From Entonaema liquescens (taxonomy: Eukaryota > Ascomycota > Sordariomycetes > Xylariales > Xylariaceae): a DNA stretch of 64,000 nt. The notes beneath the pieces were generated by a model. The model worked only from the letters and a program-made list of their open reading frames with translations, searched no databases and was not told the origin of the DNA. Location: positions 3,534,001-3,598,000 of the forward strand of contig CADCSX010000023.1 of the NCBI GenBank assembly GCA_902805475.1, given 5' to 3'. The position numbers and the translations under genes were made by a program. This document shows, one piece after another, positions 1 to 10,840 of this stretch; position 1 is the stretch's first letter, and every line of letters starts with the position of its first letter.

Positions 1-18
1 GTTAACCAGCATGATACC

Positions 19-1752
19 ATGACCCAACTTACAACCCTGACTATCCAGGGCTCCGGTCAGCCTAAATATCCCTGGGAAACTCTTGAGCAACCGAGTCTGG
101 CCTTTGGATTCGGGAGACGGCCAGGTACTATCACTTTAAACCACTGGGCAAACATTTTCAGCGCAATTCCACCACCGATTGCGCTTCGTGATCCTGGGGT
201 CGTACCGAGAGAAGTTGATTTAGTCGCCATATTCGACCGACTGCAGGATCTGGAAGCCGGCTTAGAAGATGATAATGATGAACTCTTATACCGCCTATAT
301 AAGCGCTTTCTAAAAGATCCCGATAAGCTCTTCAGCCCGCACAAGACACTGGAGAAGCAGATCACAGACTTAGTCATGTGCTTGTCAAGCCCGGACTGGA
401 TTGACTTCTCGATCCCGAAGAATCAAGTTGTCACGAAGTATATATATGACACAAGTCCTTCGAATCAGAAGCTATACTATAAATTCTTTTACCAGTTACT
501 TCTAAGCCTCGAACTAGAACTGCGAATTAACTCGAAAAAGCATAGCGACTGGGCCAAGGAGAGACTCGTGGAGCATATACCTCCAAGAATTCAGTGGAAT
601 CTGGCTCTCGCCAGGCGATGGAGAGATTTCGTGCGTATCGAAGATTACGGCGAAGAACCAGATCAGATCAAACTACGGTTCAAAATGAGGAGGAGGCAGG
701 TTAGCATGCTGAAGAGATTCGCACAGATGATGAAGTGGCCGAATCTTGCTGAGACAATAAGCGAGCTCAAGCAGAGAGATGCCGAGGGAACACTGATGAT
801 TGTCAGTTCACACGCGATGGCTTTCTTCAGTGGCCTAGTCTTACCAGGGGTACGGGTTCACTATTTACCCCTTTTCACAAAATCGTTGGATTTACTAATT
901 ATCATATAGCCTACATTTCCTTTCTTGATCATGAACTCTTTGATTGATATCGACCCTGATAAAGCAACCGACAACCTCGCTTTGCTTACGCACCTTCATC
1001 CCCACTGCGGCTTTCAGTACCGCAATAGCTATACTTACTGGAGATCGGCTTGTATCGTCGGTAAGGTTCTTGCGCCAACATGCCACGAGATTGCTGGCTG
1101 GGTTGGTCCAGCGCGACCGACGGGAGATTTAGACCGCTCTCAGATTGCGCGGATTCGTTCTAAGAAGCCGCGACAGAATGTTATGACGCCAGAGGACGTA
1201 ACCTCCATGAGCGACAGATCGGATCCCTTGGGACCACGATCCGAAATCTACCCCGTTGGGGACTACGACTTGCTAATACCCGATACGGACGATATAATAG
1301 ATACGGTTCGGCTTGAGCTAGTCAATCTTAAAGTAGCTACTGATAAGCAGGATTCGGGTCCCAAATGGTTCGACGCGTCGTTACAGTTCGCTATTGATGG
1401 CGTATCGTGGCCACTTCACCTTACGTTTGATGTCTCGTTCATCAATTCTTGGCCATGCTCTGATGGACCTCACCCTCTATTCTTCGATTATGTTTACACT
1501 ACCCGCAAGGTCGACGAAATCGTAAACATTCTAGACTGGGGTAAGCCAAATAGTAGGGAAAGAAGTGTCCGTTCGGCGTTAGCTAGCGGGAGCAAGTCGC
1601 CCGAATATGAACCCATTGCGGGAGGTGACGATGCGGAGAGAGTCCTAGTGGTTGAGGCGTTCGGCAACCGCGACAATGAAGTCTTGGCGCGAGCATGGTG
1701 CTCTCATTGGGGACTCAGCGCAGTAGTAGCGGATATTGGTAGGACTTGGTGA
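19..1752 (+). CDS. Conserved fungal protein of unknown function, two exons
   Basis: Exons are 19-849 and 910-1752, joined in phase 0 across a 60-nt intron (GTACGG donor, ACTAAT-like branch site, ATAG acceptor). The product is 557 residues. Splicing joins LPG to PTFPFLIMNSLID, a junction I remember from a family of uncharacterised filamentous-fungal proteins; that memory is the basis of the family call. Recognisable blocks are YPWETLEQP near residue 18, PREVDLVAIFDRLQDLE near 62, a basic helix-rich stretch at 165-255, and downstream of the intron CIVGKVLAPTC and AGWVGPARPT. There is no signal peptide or membrane segment, so a soluble cytosolic or nuclear protein is likely. The frame is open back to the window edge, so an upstream start cannot be excluded. 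The only in-window ATG before the conserved region is at 19. Function is unknown and I do not assign one. Confidence 0.8.
850..909 (+). other. Intron of the conserved unknown gene
   Basis: This 60-nt intron starts GTACGG and ends ATATAG. It carries an in-frame TAG at its last three bases, which explains why the reading frame seems to stop at 909. Removing it restores a continuous frame with the conserved sequence on both sides. Confidence 0.85.
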
Positions 1753-3003
1753 GTTGTTCTCGTCGCACGACGATGGTAGATAATTGATTTGTTGACGGCT
1801 AATGCGACACAGCATGGCGTGCGCCATCCGCGAAGCTTACGCAGCAACCTTGACGGTTGTAATTCTTGTTGAGGATCAACCGGGAGATGCGGAATAACGA
1901 GGTAACAATCGGAAGTTTCATTGCAAATGCTTGGGATCGTGACGATCACCGGCAAATGGCGACGGTGCAAGACGGGAAGACACACATACACATGCTAATC
2001 TTTTTAACGAACATATTAACGCAGTCGACGACTTTCACGATGGTTACACAATAATACAGGTGTTCTAGGCATTAGGCGAATGGGATAGGATAGCTAAAAA
2101 TTTGTTTTTTATAGCTCGGAATAGGGAGGTTCGCATAGATATACCCATTCAGTCGGTTCCATTCCGTATTCCAGTCTTAATTGTATTACTATTCTCCCAC
2201 GCAAGACAATGTTGAGCCCTGCTCTTAGAAGTGCGGCTTTTTAAATGGATTACCTATGTTGGCTGATCGGCATCCTTTTGCGGAGGGTGCTCGACGAACC
2301 AGAAGACTCTGACTACAACCGAGAGACAGGGGAGTGGCGGTTTGCCACACCACAGATCATCGTGACCTGTCTCCTAATACCGGACTTCCTTACTGCAATC
2401 ACCCGGAGCCAAGTTGGCGGTGGACGTACGTGTATGCTGGCTGGCTGGTTTAGGTATGTATTGCTTGTTATGTACATCACATCCTGACATCCAAGCATTC
2501 GGCAACCCTGTCGTACAGCTGTAATGTGGGTTTTTCGCTTAGTGCAAATTCTCTCGAGATGTCAGACCTATGTGTACATAGGTTCTCCAATAAATCCTGT
2601 GTGTAAAATTTTGGCCTCCCACGTTATTGTCGGCTCATCCGAGTTTTTTTTTTGTGGAGAGATTTGTTCACCCAACAAAAAAAAGTCACGATGCCTTATT
2701 CAAAGCCGGAGTTTGGAGGTTTAGGCGGTACAGGGAGGTACTTGGCATAGACGGACTATGGACAAGACGGAGGGGAAGAGGGTTTAAATTAGGGAAAAGA
2801 TTAGCGGGGTATCGCTTGGCTTTAGCGGCTTTTGTCCCCACAATCCCCCACCTTCTGACGACAGTACGGTACTGCGGTGTACCCTGCAAAAGGGTGGGAT
2901 TCGCACCGGCTTCGCCCAAGGTCCAGGCTGACCCAGGCCTCTCTAAGCCTGTCTAAAAGGTTCGACACTTTCTTGGAGAAGGGTAGAGGGGGGGTTGAAC
3001 AAG

Positions 3004-3031
3004 GGTTAGCAAGGTTAGCAAGGTTTAGCAA
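3004..3031. repeat. Tandem repeat, GGTTAGCAA x3
   Basis: Two exact 9-bp units are followed by a third with one extra T, in a G-rich stretch that continues AGGGTGGG. It is not the fungal telomere repeat TTAGGG. Confidence 0.85.
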
Positions 3032-3246
3032 GGGTGGGTGACAGGGAGACAAGGGGGGGTAGCTTTCTTAGACTAGGATTCTTTAGACAGCTCATGAAAG
3101 GCTTGAGCTGTACCTACTCTTGTTTTTTTTTATACTCCTATAATAATAGTTTTTCCTAGTCCTCGGTTTCTCGTCGGGTTTGCTTCTTGTGTCCTCCTGC
3201 GCGAATTTGTTTCTATTTCATTGCCGGACTTGATTTTCGAAAGCTG

Positions 3247-3265
3247 ACACACACACACACACACA
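3247..3265. repeat. (AC)n microsatellite
   Basis: Nine and a half copies of the dinucleotide AC, uninterrupted, lie in the upstream region of the kinase gene. Confidence 0.95.
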
Positions 3266-3534
3266 ATATTCAAAAGATTGTTGGACAACGATTGGAAAAA
3301 GAAGTTCTAGCTCGGCATCAGTGTCCTACCCGAGTAGCACAACAATTGGGTGGATTAAAGTTTCCTCCTTTCGTGATTAATAACTCCATTCAGATATTCG
3401 CTCGTTTTACACCGTGTACGCCGAAGACAGGTACAGAAGTGGCTGACTTGAGGCCACACCTTCCCCCACGATGGAGTTAGTCATATCCCATGTTCCACGT
3501 TCTTGATCGTTCTTGATCGTTTTATCGTTTGGCC

Positions 3535-3558
3535 GGTTGATCGGTTGATCGGTTGATC
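3535..3558. repeat. GGTTGATC x3 direct repeat upstream of the kinase
   Basis: Three exact 8-bp units end about 170 bp before the kinase start codon. A related TTCTTGATCG doublet lies 20-35 bp further upstream. The shared core is TTGATCG. Clustered direct repeats in a promoter can be factor binding sites; that role is inference. Confidence 0.85.
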
Positions 3559-3728
3559 ATCTGTACCACCGAGAAGTCAAAGCTAGGTTCTGACAAAGAG
3601 TTCTCCCCTTCTAGTACCCGGAATATAATTCACTTTGAAGACAACGTATGTTTCCTAATGGGAGTTTCTTATATCAAGTTCTCTTTCCCAATGCAGTCCC
3701 GTGGATCAACTCAATTGACATAGACACC

Positions 3729-5635
3729 ATGCAGGATCACTACATTGGTATCGATGTTGGCACCGGCTCTGCCCGTGCTTGTCTGATAGACTCATCTGGA
3801 GATATCAAAGCTCTAGCTTCCGAGGCAATTAAGCTATGGCAACCCCAGACAGGTTATTATGTATGTTCTTTTTACGAAGCTTCCTCCTCCATGCTTCGTC
3901 TTGTTCGGTGCGACGTGAGACCTAACAAGGTTCAAAGGAACAATCGACTACCGATATCTGGCACTGTATTTGCCATTGTGTACAACGTGTCGTCCACCAA
4001 TCCGGAGTCGACGTTAGTCACATCAAGGGCTTAGGTTTCGATGCTACGTGCTCCCTCGCAGTCTTCGCTGAAAACGACGACCAACCTGTCCCGGTTACCG
4101 GTCCGGACTTCGAGAACGACGGCAACGATCGCAATGTCATCTTATGGCTGGACCACCGTCCTGTCCAGGAGACGGACAAGATCAACGCTACAGGCCACAA
4201 CCTGTTGCGATACGTGGGTGGCAAGATGAGCATTGAGATGGAGATTCCTAAGGTGTTGTGGTTGAAGAACAACATGCCCAAGGAGCTGTTCGACCGCTGC
4301 AAGTTCTACGACTTGACAGATGCGCTGACACACATGGCTACGGGCAACGAGAACCGAAGCTTCTGCAGCACAGTCTGTAAGCAAGGATACGTCCCCATCG
4401 GCGTAGACGGAAGTGAGAAGGGTTGGCAAGAAGATTTCTTTGAAGAGATCGGATTGGGTGACCTGGCCAAAGACAACTTTAGGCGCATGGGAGGCGTCAA
4501 TGGAATTGTAAGCTCTCTTTCCAATTGGACCTCTATTATACTCCACCAGTTCGCTAACCCGTCCTAGAATGGAAAATACTTCAGCGCGGGAGAACTCGTT
4601 GGTCACTTGTCTGATAACGCCAGCAAGCAACTAGGACTACAGGCAGGCATCGCAGTCGGCAGCGGTGTAATTGATGCCTACGCCGGTTGGGTCGGCACGG
4701 TTGGAGCAAAGGTTGATACTGAGTATGGTCACGCAGATGAGAGCGCGCCTGCAAATGACCTTGCTCAAGCTTCTACCCGACTTGCTGCCGTTGCTGGCAC
4801 ATCCACCTGTCATCTTGCCATGTCCGAAAAACCTGTCTTCGTCAACGGAGTATGGGGACCTTACCGTGATGTACTCTTGCCTAACTACTGGTTAGCAGAG
4901 GGTGGTCAATCGGCAACGGGTGAGCTACTAAGGCATATCCTTGAGACACACCCGGCCCACAAAGAAGTCATACCTCTTGCGGAAGCCATGCACATGAACA
5001 TTTACGACTACATGAATGGACATCTGAGAGAGTTAGCTGAGAAGGTTGATGCTCCCACCGTTTCCTATCTTGGACGACACTTCTTCTTCTACGGTGATCT
5101 ATGGGGTAACCGATCGCCCATTGCGGATCCTAACATGAAGGGATCCGTAATTGGTCTTAGTTCCGACTCCAGCGTCGATGGTCTTGCCTTGTATTACTAT
5201 GCCACAATGGAGTTCATCGCCTTGCAAACACGGCAAATTATTGAGTCTATGAACAAGGCCGGTCACAACATTCAGACTATCTTCATGTCTGGTAGTCAAT
5301 GCCAGAACGATATGCTTATGGATCTTATCGCCACTGTTTGCGATATGCCGGTGTTAATTCCCCGATATGTCCACGCTGCTGTGGTACACGGGGCGGCCAT
5401 GCTTGGTGCAAAGGCGGCAAGCGCAGATGGTGAAGGCAAAACCGAGAACCTGTGGAGCATCATGGACCGAATGAGCAAGCCGGGCCGTCTTGTGAAGCCC
5501 GGGAGCAACGCAAACGAGAAGAAGCTTTTCGATGCGAAGTACGAAGTATTCCTAGAGCAGTGCCGAACCCAACGGGAGTACCGTTCCAAAGTTGACCAGG
5601 CGATTGGTGCTTGGAGTCTTGAGAATGGAAAATAG
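3729..5635 (+). CDS. FGGY-family pentulose kinase (D-ribulokinase type)
   Basis: Exons are 3729-3860, 3938-4507 and 4568-5635, giving 589 residues. The family phosphorylates pentuloses with ATP; yeast YDR109C and human FGGY act on D-ribulose, probably as metabolite repair. The N-terminal phosphate-binding loop GIDVGTGSARA is at residues 7-17. The sugar-kinase block GSGVIDAYAGWVGTVGAK follows from residue 265, with D270 in the position of the catalytic base. The C-terminal nucleotide motif MSGSQCQND starts at 474. The middle block NVILWLDHRPVQETDKINATG is well conserved. The start at 3729 begins MQDHYIGIDVG; an in-frame upstream ATG at 3648 would add 27 residues that do not look like the family. 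Intron 1 (77 nt) has CTAAC before its acceptor. No signal peptide, so cytosolic. Substrate specificity is inferred from family only. Confidence 0.92.
3861..3937 (+). other. Kinase intron 1
   Basis: 77 nt, GTATGT donor, CTAAC branch site at 3922-3926, CAAAG acceptor. Splicing joins GYY to EQSTTDIW in phase 0, which restores the family sequence. Confidence 0.85.
4508..4567 (+). other. Kinase intron 2
   Basis: 60 nt, GTAAGC donor, GCTAAC branch site, CCTAG acceptor. It joins GGVNGI to NGKYFSAGEL in phase 0. Confidence 0.9.
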
Positions 5636-6507
5636 ATAAAATGGGAGACTTATGGCTATGGTGTCTGGAACTAGGTGTTAATGAAAAAGCTCTATGGGAT
5701 TTATCGGCAGGCGCGTCTGGTAGAGGGTAGAGCACCTGTAGAAAGATTAATGTCCCTGGGGGTATAATCGGTGATTTAGACTAGGTTCGCCACATAGGTA
5801 CTTTAGGTACGCGATACGCGGTACGCATATATTTTCTGACTGATGTGAATCAATAGACTAAGGGTTGTAAGACCAAGTATTTAACATTTATAGCTCTTAA
5901 AGAATGCCCCAGTTACTTGTTCTGAGCCTAACATATAATCCTCGAGGATGGTGGGTTTTTTCCACAACATACCGCCCAACTCTAATACAGCTTTTACTAT
6001 GCTGGTTCTTAATATATAAAGGACCCCTTTATCAAATCGCGGGATGTTCGTTTAACACGTTTCTATGGCTTGAAAGGTTTTCTTGAATAATTAGATAACT
6101 AAGATATAAGTAAACACCACATATGATATCCGGACTATACTAACCTAGTTAACAAGTTATCGTGAATAAGATATAAGTCAAGGTCGGATAAGAAGTCGGT
6201 AAAGTCACTCGGTGACATCGGCGATGTAGTTAACCCACAGACGACGAGGGCGTTCCTAGGGCCAACAGTTAACAACATATCATGCTTACCAACCCTCGCG
6301 ACTTATTCTTCATATGGTTGGGCTACAAGCCAACGAGCGGCTTTCAGCAGTCCAAGCAAGTTCTCTTCATCGCCACTACGTAGCCCAACAATATCAGACT
6401 TCCGCACGACGATGCGTTCTTGGTTATTCCCAGCATAACCTTGCACCACGCGGAGGCTCCTACCTGAACACGACATGACTGTGACCTTTGAACCGTATCA
6501 GAAATGC
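5636..6507. other. Intergenic region, convergent 3' ends
   Basis: It lies between the 3' end of the + strand kinase and the 3' end of the - strand gene that follows. No coding structure was seen. A small GGTACGCG-type repeat occurs at about 5808-5827 with two TAGGTA motifs just before it. Both terminators must lie here, but no clear polyadenylation signal can be singled out. Confidence 0.6.
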
Positions 6508-7256
6508 TCAAAAGATAAGTAGGGATGGAGCACTATGGGAACTCACGGAGACTGTCTTGTGATGACGGTGTTTCTTCTTCCACATTTGCCTGCAGCCGTG
6601 CCAGGCAATCAACCAGAGCTCAGTGGACAAGATCGCGTCGGCACGGAGCGAACTCGCGCTTCTCAGGAAGCAGGTTATGTGCGGCTGGGATTCGTCTCGC
6701 ACTGAGAGGGTGAAGCTGGTGGCCCAGGCAGGTTCCCGTTTGCCGTAGGTGCGCTTGCTATTATTGTTTTCGAATCAGCTTGCTCGAGCACCGGGTTACT
6801 AGGCTAGGTAAAAATTACTTACTGATCGATCTCCCACGGGCTCCTCCCAATGACGCTTTTCCCATCCGGGTTATTCTCCCCGGGAACGCAGTCGAAGATG
6901 CAGCGAGTGAAAAACTTGGCCGCGGCTTCGGCCGTGATGTACTTATCCTCGCCGATATCTCCGGTCGAGGTCTTGACGATATCCTCCTGGATCAAGTTGT
7001 TGTTCTCGGCGAGAGCCTTCATCTCACTTAACGGTGCTAATTGGAGAAATTTGGGACCATTGTCTGATGGCTCGCCGGTGTCGAAGTCGAGTGTACAACA
7101 CTCGACTTTGAGGTCGTTGAGGTGTTCCTGGCTGAGGTAGACTGTGGAACGTACGATAGGCCCAAGGCGGGGGTTTAGGTTGCGGAGGAAATTCCTGGTT
7201 GCGTTGCTGGGAGGCTGGACTTGCTCGGAGGTCGAGGCTTGGGTTGTATGAGACAT
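6508..7256 (-). CDS. Hypothetical protein, two exons, unrecognised
   Basis: Proposed exons on the - strand are 7256-6823 and 6757-6508, giving 227 residues. The 65-nt intron has a GTAAGT donor, a CTGAT branch site and an AATAG acceptor, and it removes the stop that ends the first exon's open frame. Exon 1 reads MSHTTQASTSEQVQPPSNAT and then a more ordered part with LNPRLGPIVRSTVYLS and EDKYITAEAAAKFF. Exon 2 continues HKRTYGKREPAWATSFTLSV and ends in a Lys/His-rich tail. There is no signal peptide or membrane helix. I do not recognise the family. The splice site quality and the in-frame continuation are the main evidence that the gene is real; the C-terminal half is less certain, and a third exon is possible. 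Confidence 0.55.
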
Positions 7257-9206
7257 CTTGACGGGTGATCGCGTAGAAGTTAAGTGAGATATCGATCGAT
7301 TGATGAGTATAAGAGAGCGTGGATCTATGCACTAGAGGGGCTAAACACTTCCATTCTATTGGTTGTCATATGTGGGATGCTCCGTAGACGTCTCTCTAGA
7401 TTCGCGTCTTGGATCTCGAAGTGAAAAGTCCCTTTTACTATTCCCCCAACAGCCGGAAGATCTTTATGCTATAAGATAAACTAGTAAGGTGCATCTCACG
7501 CTTTATTAGTATGGTCAAGGGCCTTACCACCTACTGTGTCTTTGGTTGGGTTGGTTATGGCATTAAGCTCAGTGACAGTTACCTCTTGAAAGCCAGATTA
7601 TCTTCTTGCTACTGTAAAACTCTGGAGAGCTGTCATTTTCTAACCTACATGATAATAGCAGTACTCGCCTTCGATGTGACTACGGAAACTATATAGAGGA
7701 TATCGTGCTTCCTCCTTCCTCTAGACTAGCCCCTGAAAACGCCTTCAGATTGGAGAGTATTCAGGTGAAGGTTATTTCAGTATCTTACGCATAATCCTGA
7801 TACCCCCACTATGAGAATGATAGTGACTATTTTGAAGAGGCACAGGATTTAGAGGCTTTAAAAGACTAAGAGATTCCGACGGTAATCATACTGAAGACCT
7901 TCACCATCTAGTTCTAAGATTTTGATTATGAAAATAGCCTCGGCAAGATGACAGCACCCTACAACGAGCCATTACGTACCTAATAGTTAGGTAATTATTT
8001 GTACTTATTCCTTTAAATGTATTACAGAAAGTGATCTAGAATACGTAAACAATAAAACCCCAAACGAATAGATATAAAATGGTCGATGCTAAAATAGGGG
8101 TATAAGTAGTGGATTGTTGTGGTATATGCTCATAGATGGGTAACTTCCGCCTTACGCTTATCTGATGGCACCCATTTCTAACGAAAGCGAGTATCACTTG
8201 GAGCTTGAAGAGTTAAAGTTCCGAGGTTTGGTTGCTGAGCGCGGTGGTCTTGCGGCTGGAATGTTCGCAAATGTCCCTTCAGGGGCAAAAGCAGCGGTTT
8301 AACCTCGCACGTGCCGGTCTGAGGCGAAGGGTCGGGATGAGACAACTTTAATTAGAATTAATAGAGAGAAGCGTAATACTTGCGAGAACCTGCTTCTGGA
8401 TGAGGTAACTTTGAATATAGGCCGTGACATGGATAGGGTAAAATAAGAAAGTTTAGAGGATACATGGTCATCATGATTAGCCAACACTTGGGCGTAGTGC
8501 TTAACTTTACACGGTTGTTGTACTAAATAATGGGAGCATAGTTGAGACAGGCCGCCCAAGATTATTAAGCTGAAACTAACGGATCCAATTTCAGGGAGCT
8601 AGGTATGGACGCTTTTTCGTAGTGGGCATGGTGTAGAAGATGATGTCTAAGACACGGTCGTGCGTGCGGATTCGATGATAGATCGACAACCAAGGACTCA
8701 TTTACACTCTTCGTTAAAAAAAAAGAAAGAAAAAAAAAAAAGAAGAAGAAAAGCTCCGGATTATTAACAAGCAAGTACATTCACGTAGATCTAGTTGTAG
8801 TATACTATTCAATGAAATTAATTAATGCTATGTGATGCAATCTAGTCCACTTCTTATGAGCAGATCTGGGGTATCTATGAGGGTCATTCCCACTCTCCCG
8901 AGCCAGGTAGCCAAAACGAAATTCCCCTTAAACCCAACCGGTATCTTACATGTAGATTTTTGTACATAGACCAAGAAACCAGAATCAAAAAGAATATCTC
9001 TTAAAAACCCCTTAGATATACTCTTCGGCGAGTTATCGCCTACCGAGTTCATCAAGGGGGGAAACAACCAGCGTTCCTAATAACTCCTGTATCCGGAGTA
9101 GTCGTGTAAGAAAAATCAAAAGTAAAAAAAATTAAATGGCAAAAAGGGGATCCAAGAATGGGATCCAAAATAGCAAGCCAGTCTAGTCGGAGAGACAAAA
9201 TTTCTC
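7257..9206. other. Intergenic region, no gene recognised
   Basis: Frames here are short and lack codon bias. A purine-only tract lies at 8716-8753. The first few hundred bases are the upstream region of the - strand unknown gene; the last few hundred contain the 3' end of the chitinase transcript. Confidence 0.6.
8716..8753. repeat. Purine-only A/G tract
   Basis: About 38 consecutive purines, mostly A with AAG triplets near the right end. It is low-complexity sequence and carries no gene. Confidence 0.9.
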
Positions 9207-10343
9207 CTACGAATGCCACTCCCGCTGATGCGACCGTCGAGCCTTCTGCCCCGTCGCAGACGCAGCCGCGCCGCTACTACTAATAATCGATCGTCGCGCA
9301 GCATTCCCGCTCGCGGCGGCCGGCGGCGGGCACTTGACGTCGTTGGCCACGGTGTCGAGGAAGCTGGGGTTGGCCCAGACCTGGGACATGTCCCAGATCA
9401 TGACGCCGCCGAAGCTCGCGAACTGCTTGCTGTACGCGATGATGGGCTTGAGCGCGTACGCCGTCTTGTACGACGCCTTCTCCGACGGCGTCACGGCCGT
9501 CGGGCCGCCGGGGATCCCCAGGAACACCTTGGTGTTGGGGTTCTTGCTGGTGCGCGCCCACTCGTCCCACTGCGCCATGTTGAAGCCGGCTTTCGTCGGG
9601 TCGTTGGTGTCGCGCGCCGAGACCGAGTTGGAGTTGGAGTCGGTGTTGGAGCCGCCGAACACCCGGATGTCGCATTTGCGGTTGTTGTAGAATTGCACCA
9701 TCACGAAGTCGAAGGCTACCGCCTCGTTGCCCTGCAGCAGTTCGCGGTTGTTCTGGTCCGGGAACGGGCACTGCGGCGCCGCCGAGAGGTAGAATTTCCG
9801 ACCCCCGCCGCCGTTGGCCTTGTCGATGTTCTGGCGGAGGCGCGCGGCGAAGGGCGCCATGTTCTGGAGCGGTGCCTCGATGTCGAGGTCGAAGCCGTCG
9901 ATGACGGCGTCGCCGAAGGGACGTTGGTCGTTGCCGATGTTGCCGGGAGGGCCGAACATGTTCCACAGCTGGTCGGCTAAGTTCTGAGCGTTTTCCGGGC
10001 TGGAAGGACCTGAGGTGAACGTAGCACCGCCGACGGAGAGTAAGATCGTCTTGCCTGAGCTCTGGCACGACTTAATCTCCTCGCCCATGTTCTTGTCATC
10101 GGCCATGTTCGTCAAGTCCAGCTGTATAGGGTTGAAGTTGGCCACGAAGGCCACGGGGATGATGTCGATCTCAGCCCTGGTGCAGTACTCGGAGAGTGAC
10201 ATCTGAGACTTGCCGGCGTCGGTAGCACCGGCTGAGTTTTGCCCCCAGTAGATGGCAATATTGTCCTTCGCACCGGCTTGGTAGCCAGCGAGGGCACTGG
10301 AGGCCCATAGGAGGCATGTAGCTACGATTGAGCTTCGCACCAT
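9207..10343 (-). CDS. Secreted GH18 chitinase, class III type
   Basis: A single exon of 378 residues. It hydrolyses beta-1,4 links in chitin, probably outside the cell or in the wall. A signal peptide occupies residues 1-19 (MVRSSIVATCLLWASSALA). The GH18 barrel follows, starting at NIAIYWGQNSAG. LLSVGGATF at 101-109 is the conserved substrate-strand motif. DGFDLDIE at 149-156 is the DxxDxDxE active site, with E156 as proton donor and Leu where many homologues have Phe. MVQFYNN at 215-221 and GGVMIWDMSQ at 312-321 close the barrel. After about residue 340 only a short Ala/Ser/Arg tail remains: no chitin-binding module, Ser/Thr linker or GPI signal is visible. The coding region is clearly GC-richer than its surroundings. 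Family is sure; biological role (growth, autolysis or attack on other fungi) is not. Confidence 0.95.
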   Translation of the reverse strand: MVRSSIVATCLLWASSALAGYQAGAKDNIAIYWGQNSAGATDAGKSQMSLSEYCTRAEIDIIPVAFVANFNPIQLDLTNMADDKNMGEEIKSCQSSGKTILLSVGGATFTSGPSSPENAQNLADQLWNMFGPPGNIGNDQRPFGDAVIDGFDLDIEAPLQNMAPFAARLRQNIDKANGGGGRKFYLSAAPQCPFPDQNNRELLQGNEAVAFDFVMVQFYNNRKCDIRVFGGSNTDSNSNSVSARDTNDPTKAGFNMAQWDEWARTSKNPNTKVFLGIPGGPTAVTPSEKASYKTAYALKPIIAYSKQFASFGGVMIWDMSQVWANPSFLDTVANDVKCPPPAAASGNAARRSIISSSGAAASATGQKARRSHQREWHS

Positions 10344-10585
10344 TTTGGCCTCTATTACAAGAGTTAAAGAATATTAAGAGAAGATAGTAGTATTATCCTC
10401 TGTAAGGTAGAAAAGAAAAATGGTAAGCGCTGTTGTGGTAAAAGTTCTTGTATGAAAGGTAGCAAAGCGAGCGAGATGTGCTTCTTAGCCAGAAGAGGAG
10501 CTGCAGAGAAGCGAAGGAGCTCTGTTTTGAATGCTGAGGATGACAAGAAAGAACCAAATGAAACGGCCGGCAGAAGTCCAACTAG

Positions 10586-10593
10586 TTTATATA
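10586..10593 (-). promoter_or_regulatory. Candidate TATA box of the chitinase gene
   Basis: TATATAAA on the - strand lies about 245 bp upstream of the chitinase ATG, implying a leader of roughly 210 nt. No closer TATA-like sequence with a better match was found. Confidence 0.45.
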
Positions 10594-10816
10594 TGCGGCT
10601 TGGGAAGCATTCTGGTAAGACGAGAACAGAAGTCTAAATTTCTGTTGAAGAGTATGTGCTCGGATGACGGCATCAGAGGTTGGTATCCCGTCTAAGGGTG
10701 GTGGAAGCATTCCAAGTGGCGGCAGATTTTCTTCTATTTCGTAAATCGTCGGCCAAGCTGTGCCATGTCGAAATATTCAAGTCTTCCCTCGTGGAAATGA
10801 ATAAGTTCTTGTCTTG

Positions 10817-10840
10817 TGAAGGGCCACACGTGGCCCTTCA
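10817..10840. promoter_or_regulatory. 24-bp palindrome containing CACGTG
   Basis: Perfect 11-bp arms TGAAGGGCCAC and GTGGCCCTTCA are separated by AC. A CACGTG E-box, the core recognised by bHLH and some bZIP factors, overlaps the centre at 10827-10832. It lies about 475 bp upstream of the chitinase start. Regulatory function is inference. Confidence 0.5.

Larger units (their letters stand above)
1753..3728. other. Intergenic region with several short repeats, no gene recognised
   Basis: Only short frames without codon structure occur here. It holds a GGTTAGCAA array at 3004-3031, an inverted repeat with 8-bp arms ACAGCTCA/TGAGCTGT at 3087-3111, an (AC)n microsatellite at 3247-3265, a doubled TTCTTGATCG at about 3500-3519 and a tripled GGTTGATC at 3535-3558. 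The last kilobase is the likely promoter and leader of the pentulose kinase gene. Confidence 0.7.

Noticed and set aside
2885..2915. B-box-like GGTGCGAATCCCACC on the - strand
   Set aside because: The T-arm pairs but no acceptor stem or A box lies at the right distance.
3187..3480. 97-codon frame upstream of the pentulose kinase
   Set aside because: It crosses the (AC)n microsatellite (repeated Thr-His), has no ATG start and no resemblance to a family.
9213..10068. Long open frames on both strands over the chitinase gene (up to about 260 codons)
   Set aside because: They are Arg/Gly/Val-rich shadows caused by the GC-rich codon use of the chitinase, with no family resemblance.
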